From Pseudosulfitobacter koreensis (GTDB lineage: Bacteria; Pseudomonadota; Alphaproteobacteria; Rhodobacterales; Rhodobacteraceae): a stretch of 64,000 nt of DNA. Shown piece by piece: positions 26,122 through 34,087 of this stretch (positions are counted from its first letter, which is position 1; each line of letters opens with the position of its first letter). Below the pieces are notes generated by a model. It had not been told where the DNA came from, ran no database searches, and saw only the letters and a program-made list of their open reading frames with translations. The DNA lies in contig NZ_JANKJG010000004.1 in NCBI RefSeq assembly GCF_024733015.1, forward strand, positions 62,001 to 126,000, read 5' to 3'. The position numbers were made by a program, and so were the translations under genes.

Positions 26122-26747
26122 GGCGTGTCCTCGTCGGGCCAATCGCCCGGCGGCGCTTCCCAGCTGTCCGCGCGGTTGGGTTGCATGCGGACATACCCGC
26201 GCGGGCTTGCCGGGCCGCCATAGCCGATCTCGCTCTGGCCGGTCGGGTGCGCGTAATAGACCGCGACGATCTCGGCCAGGACCAGGTTGCGAAAGAAGCG
26301 TTGCGGCGGCAGCCCGTGCCAGTGCTCTGTGGACACCTTGCCGTCGTCCACATCCCGAAGCATCGCGTTTTGCGCATCACGCTCAAGGTTGGCGAAACCG
26401 TCAGCGCCGCGTGCCTGCGCCTCGGCCTCCAGGGCCGCGATCCCCTGCCGCCACGCGTCGCGGGGGCTTGGCATGTCGGCATGGCGGGTTCCGCTGCTGC
26501 GCCCCTCGTGCAGGGCGGCGTCTATCCAGTCGGCCAGGGGAACCGGGCGCGGGTTGTCGTTCTGGGGCATCACCACGTCGCACAGCGCCTGCACCGCAAG
26601 CCATTCGGCTGGTGTGAAAAAGCGACGCGCGTGCACCTCGGTCAGGCGGCGGCGCAGCACCGCGCGCGTGATGTCGTTGAAAGACGGGCTTTCCCATTTG
26701 TCGAGGATATCCCAACCGGGATAGGGGGCGTGGAAACGGGGGCTCAT
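26118..26747 (-). CDS. Gluconate 2-dehydrogenase subunit 3-like protein
   Basis: A 209-residue protein of the gluconate 2-dehydrogenase subunit 3 family (PF13618 type): RRFFTPAEWLAVQALCDVVMP near the N-terminus, WRQGIAALEAEAQARG in the middle and FFRNLVLAEIVAVYYAHPTG toward the end. In characterised complexes the small subunit helps export or stabilise the FAD subunit; here it lacks an obvious twin-arginine signal. Overlaps both neighbours by ATGA. Confidence 0.85.
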   Translation of the reverse strand: MSPRFHAPYPGWDILDKWESPSFNDITRAVLRRRLTEVHARRFFTPAEWLAVQALCDVVMPQNDNPRPVPLADWIDAALHEGRSSGTRHADMPSPRDAWRQGIAALEAEAQARGADGFANLERDAQNAMLRDVDDGKVSTEHWHGLPPQRFFRNLVLAEIVAVYYAHPTGQSEIGYGGPASPRGYVRMQPNRADSWEAPPGDWPDEDTP

Positions 26748-27616
26748 GGTGCTCCCTCCATCAGATCCAGCGCCGCCTTGCCCGAGAGCGCCAATGCGAT
26801 GAAGCTGGAGGGGGCAGAGACGGGCGGCCCGTCAAAGGCATTCTGGCGCCAGTTGTGCCATCCGCCCATCTGGCGGCTGACACCGTAGATGTGAAATCCG
26901 GTGCCGACGACACCCATTGCCGCCATCAGGCGCTGGGCACCGCGCGCCGCACCGCGGGTCTTTGGATTGGGGTGCAGCGCTTGTTCCAGCAGCAGCGCGG
27001 CGGCGATCGGCGGTATCGTGACGGGCAGGTACATCGCCGGATTGTGCCAGGCACCGCGGAAATGCAGCAGCGCGACCTCGGCGGTTTCGGCCAGTGTCGC
27101 GAGCGCCGTGAACCCTGCCAGCATCCGCCCGTGCCGCGCCGTGTGCGCATCGCTTGCCAGGGCCAGCAGCCCGGTCACCGCCAGACCGCCCGGCGCGCCG
27201 ATGGGAGCCGCATAGAACAGGTTGTCCCAATTGAACCCTCCGGGTCGTTTTGCGATGTTGTAGCCGTGAAACCCAAGGCCTGCGGCACCCACCGCGACCG
27301 AGGTTGCGTGCACCGGCAGCATATGTGGGGCCCTGGCGGTCGCACCAAGGGTCGAGGCCGCAGCCAGGACAGGCGCCGCTAACATCGCCTTGTTGTGAAA
27401 TCCGCCGCGAAAATGCTCCATCGCGCTGTCGACCAGCATGCTGGCACCCATGATCGCAGCAGAGCGGCGAAGTTTGCGTCGGGGTTTTGGCCGGGGTTTG
27501 GGCTGCGTCCGGCGCTGCATCAGGATGGCGGCCCCGCCAAGGATGGCCAGCGCCCCGATCCCCAGGGCGGCACTGCGCGTGTCGCGGTTTCGGGTGTTGC
27601 GAGCGCTGGGTCGCAC
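26744..27616 (-). CDS. Multi-pass membrane protein, first gene of the GMC operon
   Basis: A 290-residue protein with one N-terminal hydrophobic segment, a basic stretch (RRTQPKPRPKPRRKLRR near residue 35) and about six further hydrophobic segments with internal similarity: SAMEHFRGGFHNKAMLAAPV resembles ALLHFRGAWHNPAMYLPVTI. The EHFRGxxHN pattern suggests a repeated two-part membrane unit with paired His/Asn. GTG start with AGGAG ten bases upstream. Function unknown; co-transcription suggests a membrane anchor or electron-transfer partner for the GMC dehydrogenase. Confidence 0.8.
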   Translation of the reverse strand: MRPSARNTRNRDTRSAALGIGALAILGGAAILMQRRTQPKPRPKPRRKLRRSAAIMGASMLVDSAMEHFRGGFHNKAMLAAPVLAAASTLGATARAPHMLPVHATSVAVGAAGLGFHGYNIAKRPGGFNWDNLFYAAPIGAPGGLAVTGLLALASDAHTARHGRMLAGFTALATLAETAEVALLHFRGAWHNPAMYLPVTIPPIAAALLLEQALHPNPKTRGAARGAQRLMAAMGVVGTGFHIYGVSRQMGGWHNWRQNAFDGPPVSAPSSFIALALSGKAALDLMEGAP

Positions 27617-27651
27617 GGTCGTCTCCTGCCTCCGAAATAGGATGAGAAATC

Positions 27652-27677
27652 AACGATGGTCACTCTGAAAACGTTCC
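27652..27677 (-). promoter_or_regulatory. EcfG-type promoter of the GMC-GH15 operon
   Basis: On the minus strand GGAAC (27677-27673) and CGTT (27655-27652) are 17 bases apart, a perfect match to the alphaproteobacterial general stress consensus GGAAC-N16/17-CGTT. The first gene starts 36 bases downstream. Confidence 0.8.
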
Positions 27678-27731
27678 GACAAAACTCTGACAAACTTTTG
27701 CGACGGTGCGGTTTCACCGGCCACAGAAGGG

Positions 27732-27757
27732 GGAACCTTTGGCCGCAAGGCTGCGTT
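27732..27757 (+). promoter_or_regulatory. EcfG-type promoter of the transducer-ThDP-enolase operon
   Basis: GGAAC (27732-27736) and CGTT (27754-27757) are separated by 17 bases, again a perfect general-stress promoter, 45 bases before the first gene. It is the divergent partner of the minus-strand promoter about 55 bp away. Confidence 0.8.
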
Positions 27758-27801
27758 TGACGACCATGTGACGACCGCCTGACACGAGGGAGAGCAGGGC
27801 G

Positions 27802-28179
27802 ATGACCACTCCGATCGGACAGACCCGCTGGGCCATTGCAGAAGGTTACATTCCCGAGGGAAGCAACGGTCCCGAGCCTGCGATGACCAGTCACGAGACG
27901 GTCTGCATCCTCAATACCGGCGAAGCCGACGCGCATGTGACGCTGACGCTGTTTTTTGCCGATCGCGCGCCGGTTGGCCCTTACCGGCTGACAGTTCCGG
28001 CGCAACGCACGCGCCATCAGCGCTTTAACGATCTGGACGACCCCGAACCCGTACCGCGCGGCACCGATTACGCCTGTCTGATCGAGGCCGATCAGCCCGT
28101 GGTGGTACAGCACACGCGGCTGGATTCCCGCCGCGCCGAAAACGCGCTGCTGACGACGGTGGCCTATCCTGGGCCCTGA
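27802..28179 (+). CDS. Sensory rhodopsin transducer (ASRT-like) family protein
   Basis: A 125-residue beta-sandwich protein like the Anabaena sensory rhodopsin transducer: WAIAEGYIPEGSNGPEPAMTSHETVCILN at the start, VTLTLFFADRAPVGPYRLTV, RHQRFNDLDDPEPVPRGTDYA, and VVVQHTRLDSRRAE. No rhodopsin gene lies in the window. Family members outside cyanobacteria usually occur without rhodopsin and have been proposed to bind small carbohydrates; its place before two sugar-acid-type enzymes fits that idea but does not prove it. GGGAG lies ahead of the ATG. Confidence 0.88.
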   Translation: MTTPIGQTRWAIAEGYIPEGSNGPEPAMTSHETVCILNTGEADAHVTLTLFFADRAPVGPYRLTVPAQRTRHQRFNDLDDPEPVPRGTDYACLIEADQPVVVQHTRLDSRRAENALLTTVAYPGP

Positions 28180-28240
28180 CCTGGGGCCCATGCCAAAGCC
28201 GCACTGACCCCGCAGCGTCAAGACATGAAAGGAACATCAC

Positions 28241-30007
28241 ATGGCAGATACTGTCGGAGATTTCATCCTCAAACGTCTGCACGACTGGGGGGTGCGCCGC
28301 ATCTATGGCTACCCCGGTGACGGCATCAACGGTCTGGTGGGCGCGCTGGGGCGTGACGATACGATTGATTTCATTCAGACGCGGCACGAGGAAGAAGCAG
28401 CCTTCATGGCCTGCGCCCATGCCAAGTGGACGGGCGAGGTGGGCGTGTGCATGGCGACATCCGGTCCGGGTGCCATCCACCTTCTGAACGGGCTTTACGA
28501 CGCCAAGCTGGACCATCAGCCGGTGCTTGCCATTGTCGGCCAACAGGCGCGCGCGGCGATGGGCGGCAACTATCAGCAAGAGGTGGACTTGCAGGTGCTG
28601 TTCAAGGACGTGGCCAAGGATTACATCCACACCTGCATGGCTCCGGCGCAGACGCGCCATCTGATTGATCGCGGCATGCGCATCGCGATGGCCAAACGCC
28701 TGCCCACCGCGCTGATTTTTCCCAACGACGTCCAGGAGGCCGATGCGGTAGAGACGCCCGCCCACGCGCATGGCACGGTCCATTCCGGCATCGGCTATGC
28801 CGCGCCGCGCGTGGTGCCCGAGCAGGCCGATCTGACCCGCGCCGCCGAGGCGCTGAACGCGGGCAAAAAGGTCGCGATCCTGGCCGGGGCAGGGGCCTTG
28901 GATGCCGCGGACGAGCTGGTGCAGGTTGCCGATCTGCTGGGTGCAGGTGTCGCCAAGGCGCTGCTGGGCAAGGCGGTTCTGCCGGATGATCTGCCTTTCG
29001 TCACCGGGCAAATGGGTCTGTTGGGCACCGAGCCGTCGGATTGGATGATGCGCCATTGCGACACCCTGCTGATGGTGGGCTCGCGGTTTCCCTATTCGGA
29101 ATTTCTGCCCAAGGAGGGCAAGGCGCGCGGTGTTCAGATCGACATCGACCCGGCGATGGAATCCATCCGCTACCCGATGGAGGTGAACCTGGTTGGTGAT
29201 GCCGCGGCCACGCTGCGCGCGCTGATCCCGCATCTGGAGGCAAAGGAAGATCGCAGTTGGCGCGACAATATCGAGAAGCGCGTCGGCACGTGGTGGGAAG
29301 ACGCCGAAGGCCGCGCGCATCAGGAGGCGGACCCGATCAACCCCGAACGGGTGTTCTGGGAGGCCTCGCCGAGGTTGCCCGACAATGCGATCATCGCGGC
29401 GGATTCAGGGTCTTCCGCCAACTGGTTTGCCCGCGCGATCAAGGTTCGCCCCGGCATGAAGGCGTCGCTGTCGGGCACGCTGGCGACGATGTGCCCGGCT
29501 GTTCCCTATGCCACGGCGGCCAAGTTCTGCTATCCCGACCGCGTGGCCGTGGGGTTCGTCGGTGACGGTGCGATGCAGATGCTGGGCATCAACGGGCTGA
29601 TCACGGTCGCGAAATACTGGCGCGAATGGTCCGACCCGCGCATGGTGATCGCGGTGCTGAACAACAACGATCTCAACCAGGTGACCTGGGAGCTGCGCGC
29701 CATGGGCGAAAGCCCCCGCGTGCCCGAAACCCAGGACGTGCCGCCGTTTGATTACGCCCACTACGCGCAGTCCCTGGGTCTGAACGGCATCCGCGTGGAA
29801 ACACCCGACCAGATCGGCCCGGCCTGGGATGCGGCCTTTGCCTCTGATCGCCCGACGGTGATTGACGCGGTGACCGACCCGGACGTGCCGACGCTGCCGC
29901 CCCACATCACGCTGAGCCAGGCGAAAAGCTACGCCAAGGCGCTGGCGGCGGGCGACCCGGATGCGGGCGGTATCCTATGGCAGACCTTCAAGCGCGTCAC
30001 CGGGTAG
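28241..30007 (+). CDS. ThDP-dependent enzyme, pyruvate oxidase/PoxB-like
   Basis: 588-residue thiamine-diphosphate enzyme with the three domains of the POX/acetolactate synthase family: N-terminal Pyr domain with RHEEEAAFMACAHAKWTG (catalytic Glu), central Rossmann-like domain, and C-terminal PP domain with GDGAMQMLGINGLITVAKYW...VLNNN, the GDG-NN diphosphate motif near residue 440. Nearest characterised relative is pyruvate:quinone oxidoreductase (PoxB), but it lacks the long C-terminal lipid-binding tail, so substrate is uncertain. AAAGGAAC precedes the ATG. Second gene of the stress-promoter operon. Confidence 0.9.
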   Translation: MADTVGDFILKRLHDWGVRRIYGYPGDGINGLVGALGRDDTIDFIQTRHEEEAAFMACAHAKWTGEVGVCMATSGPGAIHLLNGLYDAKLDHQPVLAIVGQQARAAMGGNYQQEVDLQVLFKDVAKDYIHTCMAPAQTRHLIDRGMRIAMAKRLPTALIFPNDVQEADAVETPAHAHGTVHSGIGYAAPRVVPEQADLTRAAEALNAGKKVAILAGAGALDAADELVQVADLLGAGVAKALLGKAVLPDDLPFVTGQMGLLGTEPSDWMMRHCDTLLMVGSRFPYSEFLPKEGKARGVQIDIDPAMESIRYPMEVNLVGDAAATLRALIPHLEAKEDRSWRDNIEKRVGTWWEDAEGRAHQEADPINPERVFWEASPRLPDNAIIAADSGSSANWFARAIKVRPGMKASLSGTLATMCPAVPYATAAKFCYPDRVAVGFVGDGAMQMLGINGLITVAKYWREWSDPRMVIAVLNNNDLNQVTWELRAMGESPRVPETQDVPPFDYAHYAQSLGLNGIRVETPDQIGPAWDAAFASDRPTVIDAVTDPDVPTLPPHITLSQAKSYAKALAAGDPDAGGILWQTFKRVTG

Positions 30008-30011
30008 GGTG

Positions 30012-31106
30012 ATGCGCGTTGTGCCAACGCTGGGGACGCCGCGCGTCACTGCCTGCCGCGTCCCGACGGATCAGCCTGAATCCGACGGGACGCTGAAATG
30101 GGATGCGACGACCATCGTCATCGTGCAGATCGACGCAGGCGGCACCACCGGGATTGGCTACAGCTACGGCGACCCGGCTGTCGGCACTTACATCAACAAC
30201 ACGCTTGCGGATGCGGTCGCGGGTCTGAACGCTTTCGACATTCCCGCCGCCCACCGCGCGATGCTGCACGCCCTGCGCAACGACGGCCGGGCCGGCATCG
30301 CGTCGATGGCGGTTTCGGCGGTGGACAACGCGCTGTGGGATCTCAAGGCACGGCTGCTCGAGGTTTCGGTGGCGCAATTGCTGGGGCAGGCGCAGAACAG
30401 CATCGCGATCTACGGCTCGGGCGGTTTCACCTCATACTCCGATGACCGACTGGCGCGACAGCTGGGCGACTGGGCCGGGGCCGGGATCAAAAGCGTCAAG
30501 ATGAAGATCGGGCGCGATCCGCAGCGCGACCCCGAACGGATACGCGTGGCACGCGGTGCGATTGGCAACGACTGCGGGCTGTTCGTCGATGCGAACGGGG
30601 CGTTCACGCCCAAGCAGGCGCTTGCGATGGCCGAGACCTGCGCGCGATTTGACGTGCGATGGTTCGAAGAGCCGGTGTCGTCGGATGATCTGGCGGGCCT
30701 GCGCCTGCTGCGCGACCGTGGGCCCGCAGGCATGGCGATCACGGCAGGCGAATATGGCTATGACCCCTGCTATTTTCGGCGGATGCTGGAAGCGGGGGCT
30801 GTCGATGTCCTTCAGGCCGATGCGACGCGCTGCGGCGGCGTTACCGGGTTTCTTGCAGCCGCGCGGTTGGCGGAGGCGTTTCAGGTTCCGATATCGGCCC
30901 ATTGCGCCCCAGCGTTGCACCTGCACATCTGCGCAGCTCTGCCCCATGCGCAACACATCGAGTGGTTTCACGATCACGTCCGTCTGGAACACATGCTGTT
31001 CGACGGTGCTCCGGGTCAGGACCAAGGCCGCGTCACACCCGATGCCAGCCGCCCCGGCTTCGGGTTGAGCATCAAATCGAGCGAGGTTGCGCAGGCGGCG
31101 ATCTGA
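30012..31106 (+). CDS. Enolase-superfamily enzyme (mandelate racemase/sugar-acid dehydratase type)
   Basis: 364-residue (beta/alpha)8 enzyme abstracting the proton alpha to a carboxylate. The KxK catalytic pair lies in GIKSVKMKIGRD, the metal ligands are Asp in LFVDANGAF, Glu in RWFEEPVS and Glu in ITAGEYGYD, and the second catalytic side is Asp in LQADATRCGG with His in PISAHCAPALHLH. This places it in the mandelate racemase subgroup; racemase or acid-sugar dehydratase activity cannot be told apart by eye. The ATG lies four bases after the preceding stop, so the two are co-transcribed. Confidence 0.88.
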   Translation: MRVVPTLGTPRVTACRVPTDQPESDGTLKWDATTIVIVQIDAGGTTGIGYSYGDPAVGTYINNTLADAVAGLNAFDIPAAHRAMLHALRNDGRAGIASMAVSAVDNALWDLKARLLEVSVAQLLGQAQNSIAIYGSGGFTSYSDDRLARQLGDWAGAGIKSVKMKIGRDPQRDPERIRVARGAIGNDCGLFVDANGAFTPKQALAMAETCARFDVRWFEEPVSSDDLAGLRLLRDRGPAGMAITAGEYGYDPCYFRRMLEAGAVDVLQADATRCGGVTGFLAAARLAEAFQVPISAHCAPALHLHICAALPHAQHIEWFHDHVRLEHMLFDGAPGQDQGRVTPDASRPGFGLSIKSSEVAQAAI

Positions 31107-31165
31107 GGCTGTCATGGTGTCGCGCCCGATCTGCAACCATAGCCGTCTCTCATGGGCACATGGGG

Positions 31166-32794
31166 TTACATTGCAATCAGGGGAAGGACGCAAAACCACA
31201 GGATATAGGACAGCGCCAAAACCATCGTGGTGTCGATCCGGCGCGGCTTGGCATCTTCGCCATATTCCGTCATCAGCCGCCGCACCAGCAGGACCGCATG
31301 CGCCAGAACAAGGACGGTCGGCACCGTGCCATAGATCCCCGGCAGCAGGTAGAATTGCAACAAGGCGGCAAGCGTCGCCGCGACGACAGCGAAGATTGCG
31401 GAAACAGCGAATGCGGGGCGAATTCCGAAACGCACGGCAATCGTGTTCTTGGAAACCGCTCTGTCGGCGTCATGATCCGGTACACCAGACAGGATGATCG
31501 CCGGCAGGATCGACAAACACATCGGCAAGGCGATCAGCCACGGTTCGGGCCGGGCCACCGATCCGCCCTGCAACGCCATGCCCAGAAGAATGGGAAAGAA
31601 ACTGTGCGTCACCCCGACATCCACCTCGCCCAGCGTCCGGTAGCTGAGCTTCAGCGGCGGGACGGTGTACCCGATAGCCAGAATTGCCAGCCCGATGGCA
31701 AGCCCGCCAACCAGCCATGGCGACCCGCTCATGGCAATCATGGCGCCCGCCAGCAGTAGCGCAAGCATCAGGGTCAGCCAAACGCCCGTCGTCAGCCTCT
31801 CTTGCGTCAGTGCGCGCAGATGCAGCACGCGAGAGCCGCCGCTGAATGGCCCCCAGAACCTGTTGCGCCGGTCACTTTCGAAATCGAAAAGATCATTGGA
31901 AAACACAGTGGCGGCTTCAAGCGTGAACATGAACAGATAGCCCGTCCAGAATTGCAGATGATCGAACGCGCCATCCTCGGACCCCAGAAAGGCGCCGATC
32001 AGATAGGCAAGAAACGTCATCGGATAGAATTGCAACCTGAACGCGGTCAGCCAGGGTTTGACCGCTGCCCATGCGCGTCGAACGGGGGGGCGCGGGCCGC
32101 GGACAAGGTTTCGGGCACGCGCTTCGATGTTTTCCAGCCAGCGGTCACGCTCCGCCGACGTTGATCGGTTCACCGGGCCAAAGCGCGTGTGGCAGGTAAC
32201 CTCGATGCCGCAGAATCCCAGCGTGGCGCGCGCCATCGCATTGCGGCCCGGTGCCTTGTTGATCAGCGACTGAACCAGTGCCGGAGTGTCCATCGTGGTA
32301 ATAAGTTCGGCGGTCCGTCCCGAGAGCAGTCCTTCAAAACCAGTTCCCCCGGAAATCTCTCTGAAGGCCCAATCGGGCTGAAGAATGCGATCTAGAAATC
32401 CCTTGAGCAGGGCCGGGTAGGTTCCCCACCAGGTCGGATAGACGAAGACGAAGTGTTCGGCCCATTCTATGTCGTCACGAACTGCGACCAAAGACGGCTC
32501 CATCGTCTGCAACCGAGGCGTGGCAAAAGACATGTTCTGATCGAAATCCAGAGCGGCCAGATCCACCATCCGAACGTCGCATCCGACAGCTTGCGCGCCT
32601 TCCAGATAGCGCTCGGCCAAGGCTCCGCAAAAACTCGCCGCACCTCGCGGGTGGCCAAGGATGACCAACACCTTCAACGGACTAAGAACGGCAAATGAAA
32701 CAGGTGCACGGGCACGATATTGACCTCGGGCGTGTGTGGCCGCCTTCTTCGACCTTTCGTGAAACACACGCTGCAGTTTGTCTGTGATTTGCAT
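31166..32794 (-). CDS. Fusion: flavodoxin-fold NAD(P)H quinone reductase + UbiA prenyltransferase
   Basis: A 542-residue two-domain protein. Residues of about 40-230 form a flavodoxin_2/NQO-like domain (LKVLVILGHPRGAASFCGAL; FVFVYPTWWGTYPALLKGFLDR; TMDTPALVQSLINKAPG). The rest is a UbiA-type polytopic prenyltransferase with the first Asp-rich motif NDLFDFESDRRNR and the second DHDADRAVSKNTIAVRFG, plus eight or nine hydrophobic segments. Such a protein could link quinone reduction to prenylation of an aromatic or lipid acceptor at the membrane. The start is uncertain: the ATG used lacks a strong ribosome site, and a TTG 48 bases upstream and a GTG at codon 10 are possible. Confident about both domains and the uninterrupted frame. 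Confidence 0.88.
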   Translation of the reverse strand: MQITDKLQRVFHERSKKAATHARGQYRARAPVSFAVLSPLKVLVILGHPRGAASFCGALAERYLEGAQAVGCDVRMVDLAALDFDQNMSFATPRLQTMEPSLVAVRDDIEWAEHFVFVYPTWWGTYPALLKGFLDRILQPDWAFREISGGTGFEGLLSGRTAELITTMDTPALVQSLINKAPGRNAMARATLGFCGIEVTCHTRFGPVNRSTSAERDRWLENIEARARNLVRGPRPPVRRAWAAVKPWLTAFRLQFYPMTFLAYLIGAFLGSEDGAFDHLQFWTGYLFMFTLEAATVFSNDLFDFESDRRNRFWGPFSGGSRVLHLRALTQERLTTGVWLTLMLALLLAGAMIAMSGSPWLVGGLAIGLAILAIGYTVPPLKLSYRTLGEVDVGVTHSFFPILLGMALQGGSVARPEPWLIALPMCLSILPAIILSGVPDHDADRAVSKNTIAVRFGIRPAFAVSAIFAVVAATLAALLQFYLLPGIYGTVPTVLVLAHAVLLVRRLMTEYGEDAKPRRIDTTMVLALSYILWFCVLPLIAM

Positions 32795-32876
32795 GCATGT
32801 TCCGAAATTCACTTGGCTGTTTGCGATGTACGCCCACGACAAGAAGCGTATTTTTCAGTGTCTCACTTGAAAGCAA

Positions 32877-32901
32877 AACACCACGTGATGCATTTGGTTC
32901 C
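32877..32901 (-). promoter_or_regulatory. Possible stress-type promoter of the UbiA fusion gene
   Basis: Minus-strand GGAAC and TGTT lie 16 bases apart, one base off the GGAAC-N16/17-CGTT consensus. Facing the other way, GGAAC-N16-CATT (32923-32947) precedes the SDR gene, also one base off. Both are weaker than the sites at 27.7 kb. Confidence 0.4.
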
Positions 32902-32961
32902 CCACCAACCGTTGACGGTGCGGGAACCTTTTCACGTGTGACGCATTTTACAGCAGACGTT

Positions 32962-33006
32962 GCGAAACCGGTGCGGGCAAAACCGATGCGGGCGAAACCG
33001 ATGCGG
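32962..33006. repeat. Three tandem 15-bp repeats
   Basis: GCGAAACCGGTGCGG, GCAAAACCGATGCGG and GCGAAACCGATGCGG follow one another without gap, one or two differences between copies. Non-coding on the plus strand; purpose unknown. Confidence 0.8.
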
Positions 33007-33177
33007 CCAGGACTTTTCGTAACCAATCGGAAATGGGCCGGGCTGGGCGGATCAAACGCCCCTCTGCGCGTCTCGACCCTGAAAGGTCATCCCTAACGCG
33101 GCGCCGTGCCATTCGAGCACCGTCCAAGCCGTCTGGGGTTTGGCTGCTTCGAACGCATCAAGGCAAAGGAGATCATG

Positions 33178-33978
33178 ATGTCTGATAGACCTTTGGAGGG
33201 ACGTGTAGCACTCGTGACCGGGGCAAGCTCCGGTATCGGGCGCGCATCCGCATTGCGGCTTGCAAAGGCAGGTGCGCGTCTGTTGGTGAATTACTACGAC
33301 GACCGGCAGAGTGCTGAAGACGTGGTCGCTCAGATCGCGGCCGCAGGCGGCAGCGCCGTCGCCCATCAGACCGACGTCAGCGACGAAAACCAGGTCGAGA
33401 CCATGTTCGAGCGATGCCACAAGGATCTCGGGCCGCCGGATGTCCTTGTGGCCAACGCGGGCATCCAGAAAGACGCAGATCTGATTTCCATGTCTGCTGA
33501 TGATTGGGATGCGGTCCTATCCACCAACCTTCGCGGTCAGTTTCTTTGCGCACGTGCCGCGGCAAGAGCGTTCTGTGCGCGGGAAAGACCAAGCGACGGC
33601 GCGTCCGGCAACATCATCTTCATGAGCTCGGTCCACGACAGCATCCCATGGGCAGGACGCAGCAACTACAGCGCGGCGAAGGGGGGAACGCTGATGTTGA
33701 TGAAATCTCTGGCGCAGGAGCTCGGTCCCGACAAGATCCGCGTCAACGCTGTATCTCCCGGCGCCATAATGACCGACATCAACCGGGACGCCTGGGAGGA
33801 CGAAGACAGCCGTCAGGACCTTCTCAAGCTCATTCCCTACGGACGCGTCGGCGAACCGGACGATATCGCCCGCGCGGTTCTGTGGCTGGCTTCGGACGAG
33901 AGCGACTATGTCCATGGACACGCCCTCTACGTCGATGGCGGCATGATGCTGTACCCAGGTTTCCGTGAAGGCGGATAA
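33178..33978 (+). CDS. Short-chain dehydrogenase/reductase, glucose 1-dehydrogenase-like
   Basis: 266-residue classical SDR with the NAD(P) loop TGASSGIGRA near residues 15-24, NAG motif (VANAGIQ), catalytic Ser in IIFMSSVHDS and YxxxK in SNYSAAKGG, and the SPGAIMTDIN tail region. Members of this subgroup are often annotated glucose 1-dehydrogenase, but sugar specificity is not visible. Two adjacent ATGs; the second is used because AAGGAG then has a normal spacing. Divergent from the UbiA fusion and possibly under the same stress control. Confidence 0.9.
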   Translation: MSDRPLEGRVALVTGASSGIGRASALRLAKAGARLLVNYYDDRQSAEDVVAQIAAAGGSAVAHQTDVSDENQVETMFERCHKDLGPPDVLVANAGIQKDADLISMSADDWDAVLSTNLRGQFLCARAAARAFCARERPSDGASGNIIFMSSVHDSIPWAGRSNYSAAKGGTLMLMKSLAQELGPDKIRVNAVSPGAIMTDINRDAWEDEDSRQDLLKLIPYGRVGEPDDIARAVLWLASDESDYVHGHALYVDGGMMLYPGFREGG

Positions 33979-34087
33979 GAGCGCGCGGACGAACGAGAGT
34001 GTCACTCTGCGAAGACCAGGATCGCAGGGGGCGACGCGTCACATCCGCGATTCCATGGCGGCGCAGCCTTGCTGCCATACCACCAAA

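Larger units (their letters stand above)
32795..33177. promoter_or_regulatory. Divergent promoter region between the UbiA fusion and the SDR gene
   Basis: 383 bp without gene. It holds an imperfect long hairpin GGTTCCCCACC (32896-32906) with GGTGCGGGAACC (32917-32928) that places inverted GGAAC elements back to back, two near-identical flanks CACGTGATGCATTT and CACGTGTGACGCATTT, and a 15-bp triple repeat. Confidence 0.55.
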
